DNA from: Arenicola marina
Lineage: Eukaryota > Annelida > Polychaeta > Arenicolidae
Assembly (NCBI GenBank): GCA_964019135.1
Contig: OZ025248.1
Location: 14,639,574-14,703,573 of the forward strand
DNA: 64,000 bases
Reading direction: 5' to 3'
Shown: positions 45,968 to 58,836 of the stretch, piece after piece
Layout: the number at the start of each line of letters is the position of its first letter
How positions within the stretch are numbered: the stretch's first letter is position 1
The notes under the pieces: generated by a model
The model's input: only the letters and a program-made list of their open reading frames with translations
Database searches by the model: none
What the model was told of the DNA's origin: nothing
Translations under genes and position numbers: made by a program

Positions 45968-46225
45968 CAGGACGTAAACTCTCGCAGGACTAAATAGCAC
46001 TTTCCTGACCTACGTAAGAGAAGATGAATACACAGGATATATAAGATGATCTCGCTGACCTACATAGGAGCTCGATGACCTACACAGAATATATATAGGA
46101 TGATCTCGCTGACATACTTTGGAGCTCGAGGATCTGCATAGGATCTCGCTGATCTATATATGTATATATCTTCTTCCCCAAATGCATATGATTTTCAAAG
46201 GATCTCGCTGACCTAAATGGAAGAT

Positions 46226-48220
46226 CTCTCTAACTGATAATGTGTACACATCATGGGGTCAATAAGATATATAATAGGTAATATGATAATAATTGAATAT
46301 TTTAAAGCAACATATTTCCAAAGCATGGTTTTGTGTCATACATTTTCTTTGCCATTGGAAACAAAGAAATAAAATTACAGATCGGCTTTCATTGAACTGA
46401 AACTGGTGTGGGACAGATAAGTGTAACATTCATACGAGGATAGGTGATTGGTGGTGGTGGGGGGGGAGGGGGGCGAGAGGTGTCTGAACGGAGCTGGAGA
46501 GATATCATGTGGAGTGGTGCCGATGGATAAAACGAACTGGCGGTCGTGCACTCTCTTTAAGGATATGTACATAGATCGTTCACAGATCGGCATGACGCGG
46601 TTCTTGTCACTCCCCAATTGATCTATTGGTCTCTTGGCCAAAAAAGACAACGGATTTACATGCGGGGCGTCCATATAATGGATGTCAGTTAGGTCGGGGT
46701 CCAGTGGCAAAGGGTGGATCTTCAAACGGCGGATCCAGAAATTTGAAAAGGGGAGGTCCACTGAGAAAATTGCGCGACCGGGGGTCAATTAACTTTTTTT
46801 ACGACGGGAGGGGGGGGGGGGGGGTCTACCAAAACATTGAACTTTCTCCATAAAAAAAGGGGATGAGTAGGGTCCACGCCGAAGATCGATGACCTAAATA
46901 TTGCGTTGAAAAACGATAGTCTTCCTCAAAAGATCTCAAACGAAGGGGGGGGGGGGATCCGCACCGCCTGGACACCACCCCCACTACCTGGATCGGCCCC
47001 TGGATCATCATATCAAATGTGGTACCTCGGTAACGGTCCCGTATGATATAAATCATTTGCCTTCCCTGCTGCCAGCATGTACTTGGAGGAACAAACGGCT
47101 TTCCATACTGATCATATCATAATGCACTCGTCTATGCCGGTGTCACCACCAGCGGTGGCCAATCGATTGCTCTGCTGAGGTTGTTATTTGGCCTGACCTA
47201 CTTTCGGACCGACTGTCGGTTGTGCCTGCACATCGCCATCTTTGCACTGAACGGGTGACTGAGTTCGCCTAGCGCTCTCACCTGCTGACGACTCGTGTTG
47301 GTGAAGTACTTTGTGATTGGGTCAGTATTTGACGCCAGCCCCGCTATGCCTTAACGTTCAAAAAGGCCAAATAGATAGGGTTTCACGTCAAGTAATACAA
47401 CTATCGCAACAAGCCAGCTAGGGTGGGCGTGGTCTCCTAATAATATCAGTTTTCACTTTAGTTTCAAGACTTGTTTACACATTGCAAAACAGCGGTTCTA
47501 TGCAAATTGTGAGCTGGCCATGCGTAAAATATAGCGTTCTGTCGCTCGCTCAGTGTCTGTCATCACGTCCTCCATTTGTTCAAAATTACGGAAGTGTTAG
47601 CATAAGCTTATATATATAATTGTATTAGCTTATGCAAAGTGTTTATCAGTGTATTTTTAGTGATCAATAAATTGATCAATGATATCAGTTAATGGCTGAT
47701 GTTCTGTGTCATATAAGTAGATTTTAGTGGTTTAACTGTACGAAGGATTTTGGAGGGGTATACCGTCTTTGACTAACAGTGTGTAGGCCTACCCACTACC
47801 ACTGGTGTGGGTGTATAGCTCTACTGTACTGCATGCTTGACTGCTTGCTGGGCTATATATAGAAGGCTTGGAATGCACAGGACTTCAGATAGGGGTCCAT
47901 TATTGGCTGGTTGGAGTGCTGGTCTAGTTTTCATTCAGACTGCAGTTAAATGCTAGAGGCATCCATGACCTGACATTTAAATGTCAGCCAGTTTGGTGGC
48001 GGAGTGAACCTGCCAGATCTACAGTGTGATATGTAGACCCATATATTACATGTAATAAGGCTATTTGAAACCAGGAGCCATAGTTCATTATATGAAATCA
48101 CTGTTGCCACACAAAGCAGGAACAGCTACTTCATATTTCAAGTTGGATATTCCATCATTAATTGGTTCTGAACTGTCCTTTTGTATGATTTGTTAAGTCA
48201 GTCCTGAGAGATATTTTATC
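46226..48220. other. Upstream region of the scramblase gene
   Basis: No gene is supported before 48221. A GGCGGATCC-family remnant with G-runs lies at about 46728-47000. A weak tRNA/SINE-like block (CCTAGCGCTCTCACCTGCTG) lies near 47265-47355. The scramblase leader probably begins at about 47.5-47.9 kb, but no first-exon donor could be fixed. Imperfect matches only. Confidence 0.35.
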
Positions 48221-50388
48221 ATGGCCCATCCAGGACCTGTCGAGATGCAGCCAGCAGTACAGATGCAGCCTGCCCAGGGGCCAAACTGGATGCAGGTACC
48301 CCAGCAAGTGGTGGACTGCCCCCCTGGGTTGGAATATCTCACTCAAGTTGATCAGCTCCTGATCAAGCAGAAGGTTGAAGTCTTTGAAACTTTCTCCGGT
48401 TTTGAAACGAATAACCGCTATGAGGTCTTGAATACAATGGGTCAGAAAGTTTACTATGCAGCGGAGGATACTTGCTGTTGTACTCGTCAGTGTTGTGGCG
48501 ATCACAGACCGTTTGACCTCAAGATCATGGATAACGATGGAAAAGAAGTGATGCATATGGAGGCACCACTACGATGTGATACTTGCTGGTGTCCATGTTG
48601 TCTGAGAAAGATTGAGATTCAAGCGCCACCTGGCAAGTCTATCAGCTTCGTCCGCCAGGGTTGGAGTATACTGAGGCCCTGCTACAAGATCAATGATGCC
48701 AATGACCAGACTGTGCTCACTGTTGAGGGTCCCATCTGTCACTGCAAGCCATGTGGAGATGTGGAGTTCAGGGTGAGTTCTTGGCCACTGTACTTTTATC
48801 TTATTGAATGTCTCTGTTATTACCGTATATAATATGATGTAAAATCCATGCATGGCTTGGCATCAAAATCAATTAGTCATAGATTATATATATATATTTA
48901 TATATATTAATGCTATTCATTTTTTAACAGACAGGTACTCCATTTAGTGTTGAATATAGCTGACTATGCAGACTATAGAGCTTGTGGTTGATTGGAAGGA
49001 CTGGCCACTGGTAGACTATATCAACTGGTTGATTGGAATGACTGGCCACTGGTAGACTATATCGACTGGTTGATTTGAATGACTGGCCACTGGTAAGCTA
49101 CGAAAGCTCAGATCCAGGAGTTTACAAAGGGGGGGGGGGGGGGCGCGCCATATATTTAAACACTATCCAGGCACGGATCCAGTGAGAAACTTACGACCCT
49201 GGGGGTCTGGGGGGGGGGGGGGGTCTGGTGAAGTTGTGCAGAAAGAATAGTGACTGTGCCTTTTTTGCCTATTTTCCAGCAAACTGGGGGGAACATTACT
49301 GTGCCTGTGCCACTTGCCAGTTGTAAACTATAGAGCTTGGGTTTGATTGGAATTATTGGTCAATGGTAGACTTTAGACCTTGTGGTTGATTGGAGCTACT
49401 GGCCTCTGGTAGATGGTACAGCTTGTGGTTGAATGGAGCTACTAGCCTCTGGTAGATGGTACAGCTTGTGGTTCATTGGAGCTACTAGCCTATGGTAGAT
49501 GGTACAGCTTGTGGTTGATTGGAGCTACTAGCCTCTGGTAGATGGTACAGCTTGTGGTTGATTGGAGCTATTAGCCTCTGGTAGATGGTACAGCTTGTGG
49601 TTCATTGGAGCTACTAGCCTCTGGTAGATGGTATAGCTTGTGGTTGATTGGAGCTACTAGTCTCTGGTAGATGGTACAGCTTGTGGTTGATTGGAGCTAC
49701 TAGCCTCTGGTAGATGGTACAGCTTGGGGTTGTTTGGAGCTACTAGCCTCTGGTAGATGGTACAGCTTGTGGTTGATTGGAGCTACTAGCCTCTGGTAGA
49801 TGGTACAGCTTGGGGTTGATTGGAGCTACTAGCCTCTGGTAGATGGTAAATCTTGTGGTTGATTGGAGCTACTAGGCTCTGGCAGATGGTATAGCTTGTG
49901 ATTGATTGGAGCTACTAGCCTCTGGTAGATGGTATAGCTTGTGGTCGATTGGAGCTACTAGCCTATGGTAGATGGTATAGCTTGTGGTTGATTGGAGCTA
50001 CTAGCCTATGGTAGATGGTATAGCTTGTGGTTGATTGGAGCTACTAGCCTCTGGTAGATGGTATAGCGGTTACTTTATGTGAAGACATTCATTAAAAGGC
50101 TTTAAACTATAAACTCGGTCGTTGACGTGTCCTGACTTTAGCTGATCTAGCAGCCCTTAATACATTGGCTTTGTGCTATGATTGCAGGTGCTGGCTACGG
50201 ATGGGACCCAGGTTGGCATGATCACCAAGCAGTGGTCCGGCCTGATCAACGAGGCCTTCACTGATGCCGACAACTTCGGGGTCGTCTTCCCCATGGACCT
50301 GCACGTCAACATCAAGGCCGCTCTGCTCGGAGCCGTCTTCCTCATCGACTTTATGTACTTCGAGGACAAGGCTGGCGACAATGACTAG
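48221..50388 (+). CDS. PLSCR: Phospholipid scramblase family protein, two coding exons
   Basis: Scramblases of this family move phospholipids between leaflets in response to Ca2+ and also act in signalling. The coding exons are 48221-48772 (184 codons, AGG|GTGAGT donor) and 50188-50388 (ATTGCAG acceptor, 66 codons plus TAG). They join in phase 0 as [13 protein letters not shown], giving 250 residues. The N-terminus is short and Pro/Gln-rich ([14 protein letters not shown]). Cysteine clusters at 85-92 (CCCTRQCC) and 119-127 (CDTCWCPCC) match the palmitoylation region. [17 protein letters not shown] at 206-222 holds the Ca2+-binding loop, followed by a C-terminal membrane helix [18 protein letters not shown]. 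The length is normal for the short members. The intron carries a 43-bp array, and the 3' UTR starts with a 21-bp array. Which PLSCR paralogue it equals is not decided. Confidence 0.95.
49105..49310. mobile_element. GGATCC-type MITE remnant in the scramblase intron
   Basis: GATCCAGGAGTTTACAAAGG, a G-run, CCATATAT and GGATCCAGTGAGAAACTT repeat the order seen in the MITE at 41998. The right terminus is not clear. Confidence 0.5.
49320..50068. repeat. 43-bp intronic minisatellite, ~16 copies
   Basis: The unit contains GATTGGAGCTACTAGCCTCT followed by GGTAGATGGTACAGCTTGTG, with a period of 43 bp. Degenerate early copies (GGTTGATTGGAATGACTGGC) reach back to about 48980. It lies in the scramblase intron and ends about 120 bp before the second exon. 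Confidence 0.93.
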
Positions 50389-50394
50389 GCGGTA

Positions 50395-50625
50395 CCGGCC
50401 GCAACCAGGGCGCTGGCAACGACAAGCAGAGACATACAGGGCGCTGACAACGACAGGCAGGGAGATACAGAATTACATTGCTGACAAGGACATACAGGGC
50501 GTGTACAAAGGACATACAGGGCGCTGACAATGACATACAGGGCGCTAACAAAGACATACAGGGCGCTGACAAGGACATACAGGGCGCTGACAAGGACATA
50601 CAGGGCGCTTACAAGGATGCAGAAA
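50395..50625. repeat. 21-bp minisatellite at the scramblase stop codon
   Basis: GCTGACAAGGACATACAGGG is repeated about every 21 bp directly after the TAG at 50386-50388. The last coding stretch GCTGGCGACAATGACTAGGC is similar in order and length (21 bp), so the unit may have come from the stop region. Confidence 0.8.
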
Positions 50626-53600
50626 AAACTTCCAAAGAGACATACTGGGCGCTATCAAGGTTCAAACAACTTACGTTGCCGATAAAGTACTGTTACAAAG
50701 TGTCGTGGGGGGTGAAGGGAGCGGTGGTCAGCAGGCGTGTAAACCAGCCAGCCTATGAGTAGGAGCGAATCTTAAGAATATAATAACCTAATGTCTGTTG
50801 TCTTTTGGGGTATTTCAGTATTAATAGCGGTGGATCCCTACTTAAGAGACAGAATAAGATATTTTTTATTTGACGATAACTTGGCTTCTTGGAACAATAT
50901 CCACAACCCGTACTCCAGAATGTAAAGTTTCATCCCGGCTTTGTTCTTCCCGTGTTGTATAATACTCGTTTACCCAGGAATCTGTACAATAGTAATCTAT
51001 TTTATTAATGATTCACTATTTTTTCGTTGTATATTCAAACGTAAGACTCAATCAAAATGATCGGACTTCTTCCTGTAAGATATACTCATATCTGAAGCAG
51101 CCATGAAATATTATGAAGATATTGCTCTCTTCGCTTTCCATACTCAGTAGACCAGTTCAGAAATCGTGGCCGTGTTTGCTATTTAGATGCCATATAATAA
51201 GCACCGACAGGATTTAAAAAATGAATATTTATATAGAAAATGTTCACTATTTAATATACCTAGTCTTTATCTCGGATAGTAATCTAGTGACACGTTCTTT
51301 ATCGTCACTATGTCTAGGTCTCATGAATTGGCAGTTCAGGTTTCGGAATGAACTATTTTCTAATTAGGAGGAAGGTGTCCCGCGCTTTGGACATTGACTT
51401 TGGACAAGGTTATGGCCAACCCATCCACCAAGATCCATGTCGGGCATCCCTGTGCCCACTGGTGTAGGATTCCTTCAGCGCCGCTAAGGTTCCCAAGGCC
51501 CACCCCCACACTTTGTTGCACCGCAAGTTGGTTGCCACTATCGGTGACCCTTTTATTCTACCATGTTTGTGTGACCAGCAAACATAAGATTAGAGGTGTC
51601 ACTGTTTTAGTCTCAACTAAAGTCCTGGGGAAAATGAGGGATTTATTTTTTCACTCCTTGAATCATATTAATGAATTTAATAAAAGTACGTGCTTTTCTT
51701 TAGCACTGATTCATCAACTGAAGGTGCGGACGATAATAAGGGGATGTGGTAGAGATGTCACCCTGTAGTAGTCGTGCACACGACCCGGTGTTCCTGGGAA
51801 GGCGTGGCTTTACAACGCCTCTCGTGTATTCACTCATCCGAGACCACCCGGCCTATATTTATAGTGGTGTTCGTCTGTCGCAGTGTCCAAACAAGTTCAG
51901 CTGAATACGTGAAATGTGTCACACAGCTGAAACAAATTTTGTTATTGTTGTTTAACTATTTATTTTAAATTTTCCCCAACGGCTCATCTATTTGTAGCTG
52001 TGTGACGGATACTGATCACTTCCCCAATGGGTACAGTAGTCACGCGAGGCGTTGCCTCGCAACCTGACCGGTCGTACCGGTCTTACCTAGACCGGTGAAA
52101 GTCATGACTCACTCTCGGATACTCCTGTATGACGTCATTTGTCTGACGTGAAATGGACTGACTACAACTCACACCGCCCATCTTTTTTTTTTGTGAGTCA
52201 TTTACATTTGGCAACAGCAGTTCTATATTTCTCTACTGTATTTTGGTATCCACGCCGATTGTAATTTGTTCTTGTATTCTGCCCTCTTGTATATATGCGA
52301 CTGCTTCATGTTTTTGTTTTTACTGAAGTTACTACTTTGTGTTGCCGGTTTCTTCAAGATATCGACTGTATGTTTGGGGTGAATTCGCAAAATACGTGCG
52401 CTATTCATAGAAAAAAACATTTTCTGCCTCTTTATGGAGCAGGTAAACGGGGTCGTTCTTCTATGTAAGGGCGAATCATTGTTTCAGCACAGCTCACGTA
52501 TTACTCACGCCTAACGTTTACTACAATAATACATGTCATGGGTTCTAACATGGAAGATGGACCGTGAACGGCTTTGAATATATAGACATTTATAGATCCT
52601 ATGTGTCATACCCAGATGGTATGAAATATAGACTAATGTGTGTCTCTGCCAGGGTTACCGGTACATGGAACATGTGGACCTTCTGTCGCGGAGAGACATA
52701 TTGGTCATCGCCAATAGATGACACAGTCTTTATAGATGTTGGTTGTGTTTTCCTATCTGTGTATTCTGTGTTCGAATCACGTAATTAGCCTTCGTGGTCA
52801 GTACTGTTTATCTAGTTTGATGTAGCTGTTAGTGGCTATATGTATGTTTAGTTTAAGAAAGCTTTTGGACGCCACATAGCAACAGAATGTTACTTTTATA
52901 TGGTATGGAGTAAGTCGTTTCTTATGTTGATGACCTCAATTTTATTTGTTTTAATTGATATGCTTACTGTCTTTTTTTTCTTGATGTTTGTGTCTATGTA
53001 TGTTATGTGTCTGTAGGTAATTGGTCAAGTGGAGGTTTGTGTAGACTTTTAAGATCGCTGTTGTTTGTCTAAGCGATGTAGGGGATCTAACCTAAGATGG
53101 TGTATGAACTGTTGAAAAACGTGTGTTCATCTCGAGATGGTTAAAGGAAATTGCATGAATAGGATAGAGTTTGATATCCAATTTAGTCGGCCATATTTAG
53201 ACTGTATCTGTGAACGTGCCCAGTTCGCTATGTGCTACTTGTAGTCACTCTGGTGGTAAACGTACACTGATGTCGTTATGATTACTATAGCTGTAGTATC
53301 GATGTGTCGTTAGTCACTGCTCGATGTCTATGTCATATCGCGCTCTTTGCCACATAGCAAGTCTTGTCAAGGTCGTGTTCTGCATGTTTATAATATCACG
53401 GTTTTTCTTGGCGAGGGATGTACATGTGCAAGTCTTATGTGTACATAGCCTTTACAGCCGTGTCTAGCCGGTTATTTAATGATATATCTGGCACAGCCTG
53501 ACTTGTGAGTCTGATTCAAGACTGCTGGTCTCCACGCCAACTCCCAGGTAACGGGCTGTGGTCGTGTACAGAACCTGGCCATCTATTTGTGTTCTAACAT

Positions 53601-54878
53601 GAGAAAAGATGGTGATTGTATTTGTTAAATACTACTTCAATCAAGTGCAATTGCAAGAGTTGATTTGTGTACTCTGTCATCGATTTTTACCAGTTAAATA
53701 TGTAAGATAGGTATACTTATTAGCACCTGAAGTAATTGATTTCTATTTATGACTTCTCGTCATAGCGTCCTTATTTGGATGACAAGAATTTGTTACATGG
53801 TTGCATTTGGTATACTGAGCAAAACGGTACACAGATATAGCAGTTTCTTTAAGCAAATAATGTATTTTACTGTTAAGTCTATACTTATAAATATAGTAAA
53901 AAATCTGTACAATATACTTTTTTACAAGCGTCGAGCTGCCGAAAAGTGGTCTTATATTTTGAAAATAGAACCGTCGATTGAGTGAAATTTATATTGTGAA
54001 TACTAAGACCTGTATCCCACTCTTCCCTTTCATTGATTCTGTTCGCGCCCCATAGTCATTGTTCTATCAGAGCCTAGCTGTGGTGTGCATGTATATAAAA
54101 ATACATAAATTAGGTTCCAAACAAGGTTTTTTTTTTAATGGTGTCAATGTTTTATGATCAGAAATTTGATGGCTGACAAATGCTTTACTTATGAATTTTT
54201 TTTGCTTAGGTTAATTGCTAACTGATTAGTACAACCCAAAGATTCATCGCTAATATCTACAGCGTATGTCTAGTAAATGTATTGAAAACAATAGGGACTT
54301 GGTGACAGATTCTCTATTCTTTCGCGGACAAAAACGAGGTGTCATTTATTTATCTCGACGTTTCTAATAATAAAAACGGTGTTTGTTACTTGTTTGATTA
54401 AAAGGCTGGATATTCCGAGAAGATCGGTTTCCTTCTAATCCGATACCTACGCCAGATTTGTTATGCAATTGTGTTGATCACATATCTAGATGTGAAGCAT
54501 TCCCATACATTCGTTTTCTATGTATTATACCCACGACTAATAAAGAACTTGTTTTGTCTCTTGAACTAAACATACCAATGTATTATTGCTTTTGGAGCTA
54601 AAATGCCGTGAAGCACATTGCATAGAGAAATTTGACGCAATTTGAGTACGCCTGAGTTGTCCCTTCCTCATTTCTACAGACTGATCGGTCTGGGTGTCGT
54701 AAGTACCTTTCTCACGTCCAGTGGCACTTGCTGGGAGACAAAAGTAAGGATTGTCTCAGTGGACAGAACCCTGTAAAAGCCGCTGACCTCCTCAGGTTTC
54801 ACTTTGTCGAGTCCTTTACCGGACTTTAGATGGTTTCCCATCAAAGTCATCCCGTTCCCAGAGAGGTCTTCGCCCGGT
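50626..54878. other. Long non-coding stretch, possible scramblase 3' UTR
   Basis: No gene is supported. AATAAA followed by GAACTTGTTTTGTCTC at about 54538-54560 looks like a poly(A) site. If it is used by the scramblase, the 3' UTR would be about 4 kb. The stretch is AT-rich with short open frames only. Confidence 0.35.
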
Positions 54879-55778
54879 GACTAGTTCGTCCAGGTCTGCG
54901 CACAGATGGCATTCACATGTTTTGTTCACGCCTTTAAAGGTGCCCTAACTAATGGGTTAAACAGGCGAGAGCAATGTAGACTACTTCGTCCAGGTCTGCG
55001 CACAGATGGCATGCACATGTTTTGTTCATGCCTTTAAAGGTGCCCTAACTAATGGGTTAAACAGGCGAGAGCAATGTAGACTACTTCGTCCAGGTCTGCG
55101 CACAGATGGCATGCACATGTTTTGTTCATGCCTTTAAAGGTGCCCTAACAAATAGGTTAAACAGGCGAGAGCAATGTAGACTACTTCGTCCAGGTCTGCG
55201 CACAGATGGCATGCACATGTTTTGTTCATGCCTTTAAAGGTGCCCTAACTAATAGGTTAAACAGGCGAGAGCTATGTCAACTACTTCGTCCAGGTCTGCG
55301 CACAGATGGCATGAACATGTTTTGTTCACGCCTTTAAAGGTGCCCTAACTAATGGGTTAAACAGGCGAGAGCAATGTAGACTACTTCGTCCAGGTCTGCG
55401 CACAGATGGCATGCACATGTTTTGTTCACGCCTTTAAAGGTGCCCGAACTAATAGGTTAAACAGGCGAGAGCAATGTAGACTACTTCGTCCAGGTCTGCG
55501 CACAGATGGCATTCACATGTTTTGTTCACGCCTTTATAGGTGCCCTAACTAATGGGTTAAACAGGCGAGAGCAATGTAGACTACTTCGTCCAGGTCTGCG
55601 CACAGATGGCATGCACATGTTTTGTTCACGCCTTTAAAGGTGCCCGAACTAGGGGGTTAAACAGGCGAGAGCAATGTCGACTACTTCGTCCAGGTCTGCG
55701 CACAGATGGCATGCACATGTTTTGTTCATGCCTTTAAGGGTGCCCTAACTAATGGGTTAAACAGGCGAGAGCTATGTC
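54879..55778. repeat. 100-bp tandem repeat, 9 copies
   Basis: CTACTTCGTCCAGGTCTGCG recurs at 54981, 55081, 55181, 55281, 55381, 55481, 55581 and 55681, exactly every 100 bp, with a first copy at about 54881. Units differ by only a few bases. Each holds GCACAGATGGCATGCACATG and GGGTTAAACAGGCGAGAGC. Confidence 0.97.
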
Positions 55779-58600
55779 GACCGGAGTGAGACGCCAGAGG
55801 GTCAGATGTCTGCCATACGATGCACTTCCGATTATGTGTTTATGCCTCAGCAATTCTAGTTAAATTATTTGTTGAGCTTCGCACTGTTAATTCACGCAAC
55901 ACCAAACACTGGCTGAATTAAAACTCAAAAACTGGAAACAAGTTGTTGTTATTATCGAAATAGTCCAGATTTATTGTGTAAAACGGGTATACATATTATA
56001 GATATTTATATATATGATCTGTATTTACACAGTGCATATGCATAATTGTCGTAGTTGGAAAATCTAAGCTATATCTACCTAAATCTACCGTCTACTTTGA
56101 TATATATGTACAAATATATTCCATTAAGAAATAACAATTGGTTCGAACCTGTCCAACGCGCACTTGAAGAATATCAATGTCGTAAACTGATTAGAAACTG
56201 ATCAGAAAACGACTCTTCGTCAGAGTAACAAGGTGCCATGACCACATAATTATAAGGGCGCTACTATAAGAAAAGTCACTCTTTTCACGATTTTTGCACT
56301 GGTCATAAAGTCGTTCCTACATCTCCAACAACGTTATAAATATGGGCATTGGTTCGCGGTAACGTTGGGGATAAACAGATGTTGAGCTTTACATATTTGA
56401 ATCAAGGAAATGTGACTAGGGTACCAACCATGGTGTATTGAGGAGTGCACTATTACAACAGCTCTTATCGCACGGAACGCGCAAGCGTCCTCACATCACT
56501 ACGCATGCGCATATTACTTTCTTGTCCACTCTCTTGGTGCTTAATGATGTACCACGTGACGCCATGCCATACTAGTATATTCAAATAAAATTGCTTTAAA
56601 TAATAAACTGTTGAACAGAGAAGCAAAAGGTCGATGAAAGAAGGCTTGATTGGACAATTAAAGCATCACATTACATCAGTCGACCAAACACAAGGTCGCT
56701 GTTCAAAGCAAAGACACGTTTAATGGAGCCCTTACCTCATAAAGCCATGTAACATTACAATGCAAAACCATGATAATACACGAGCGAGAGGTCGAAGCCG
56801 TTCTCGCGAGAGTTGCATCTCGGCGGCCGAGAATGGTAGTTGCAGCGGCTGGTAGTGCCTTATTAGCACTGGCGCCCAAGGTCAAACTGCCAACGGCAAC
56901 CGTTTATCACAAAATATGGATGGATTTTCAATAGTTCAACATCACAGACCCGTACCACTCAATGTGTCATCAGAGTCCATGGCTTTATCACCAGGTGGAA
57001 TCCCTTCACTACTATTACACCAATACCAAACCAAACCCAACGTCCACCGTATTGTCAGCCCGCACTCCTTTAATTTGCATCAGAATGGAGGTACGGACTT
57101 CATAAACTATCGTTTAATGACCGTTTCAAACGTAACATTAAAAACACTTTACAAGAAACTCCATTTACTTTGTAAATATCACAAAGCGATAACAGTGATC
57201 TCGAAAGTGATAAAGACAATAAGACTCAAATTAGGACGACGACGCTCAGACACAACGCAAGGCTGCAGTATGTTAACTGAATAGAAGGCACTAGCAAAAT
57301 GAAATAACATCTTTGCAGGTAATAGAAGCTCAAAGATGGCGACACAATAAAGATTTCGATAACGTTGTCGCATCAAAGTCAACACTTAGCATTACACTCA
57401 CGCTTGCAATTGACCGAAGAGAAGTCTAGAAGTGCCTGTTAGATGTTATCTACCCCGGATGTTATTTCTTACACTAACATTACATCTACATGCTTGATGT
57501 TTTCCTGACTTCTATTTCGTTTCTCAGATCGGAATAGTTGTAACAATAGAGCTACAATCCAAAAGGTTGTGGGGAACAAAGATGACGTCTGGTATATATT
57601 CGAATGGACGCAATTCTTAATTCCAAGTTGAACACACCGATAAGTACAACGCACCAGACTGAGGTATCTATAGTCTAACAACTTGCTTTAGTCTAAAACC
57701 ATTGCTTAAGTAACGTAGTGCATCACGACGCAATCGTGTGAACTAACAAGCGTTTCTGGATGAAATTCAGACATCAGGGGCAAGTAACACAAAGCATTGA
57801 AATGAACCAGAGAAATAGACAAAGGCAAAGCGTATATCCTGTATCAATGAGAGATCTCGTGGTCTGCAAGTAGACAACGACCGCATGTACAAAAGCGGCT
57901 CGTGAGAATATATTATGAATTCCAGTTTGAACGCTCAACGTCAGTGTGTTGCATAACAGCATATGCAGAGCTGCGAAGATTATTCTATTCATATACAAGT
58001 CACCTAAAAGCGTAACAGCAGAGTTACTTACAATGTAGACGTGATTTAGGGAATTATTAAATGATAAAAATGAATGTTACGATCTGTTCTCTACATATAT
58101 TTATATACATCTATTAATTACTACGGAGCATACTCTTTATAATTAAGTTTATACACATTTCAGATATGCAATAAAATGGCAGTGTCCAATGTCTCACGGC
58201 TCCTCTATATTGCCACCTCTCCACTACATCGTCGCCGAGGCGTACAGACTTCCCCTACTTGTTCCTAGCCTGTGTGGTACATCGATCTAAATCAATTTCT
58301 CGCCTCGCAGCGAAAAACAAAACAAAACACGATTGCTGCGAAGGTTCCGCTAGTGCTGCCATCTGGTGTACATGCCCACCTCCTTACCGCGTCCGTTAAC
58401 TCACCAATAAATATCACACCTATCTACAGCTCGCTGAGTCTTCACGCATAAAGCATCCAAGGATAAACCGCCAAATGAATCCAAACAATTCATTAAAAAT
58501 CAAGAAACAAAATACGAAACGATTTTCAAATAATGCCATTGAAAAAAGTTACTATAAATAAAATGCAAGAACGGCGAGACAACCGAAACCGGAATGACTT
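55779..58600. other. Non-coding stretch downstream of MAGI
   Basis: No gene is recognised on either strand. The open frames are short and compositionally random. Confidence 0.35.
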
Positions 58601-58604
58601 TTAA

Positions 58605-58836
58605 ATGGGACGTCACGCAGGCTTACTTAACGTGACGTCACCAAAGCTCGGCATTTACTTCGCGTCACGTTACACAATCTCGATTATTATTACTTAACGT
58701 GACGTCACGCAGGTTCGGTCTTTACTTAACGTGACGTCACACGAGCGCGAGGATCATTCCATGTGACGTCACACGAACGTTGGTTCTTAATCTGACGTCA
58801 GAAGAGTCGATCATTACTTGGTAACGCGACGTCACA
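58605..58836. promoter_or_regulatory. Cluster of seven CRE-like TGACGTCA sites
   Basis: Perfect TGACGTCA palindromes start at 58633, 58700, 58732, 58764 and 58793, with near matches at 58608 (GGACGTCA) and 58827 (CGACGTCA). The spacings in the tight part are 32, 32, 29 and 34 bp, about three helical turns. The shared context CTTAACGTGACGTCACxCxxG shows the block is also a degenerate tandem repeat. CREB/ATF proteins bind this palindrome. The nearest gene end is MAGI, about 1.5 kb away. Confidence 0.6.

Larger units (their letters stand above)
43776..46225. repeat. 20-bp minisatellite split by two inserted elements
   Basis: A degenerate repeat with core CTGACCTACATAGGATCTCG occurs in three blocks: 43776-43815, 44396-44815 and 45968-46225. 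The gaps are filled by two elements described separately. The blocks read on from one another, so a single array was interrupted twice. Confidence 0.8.
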
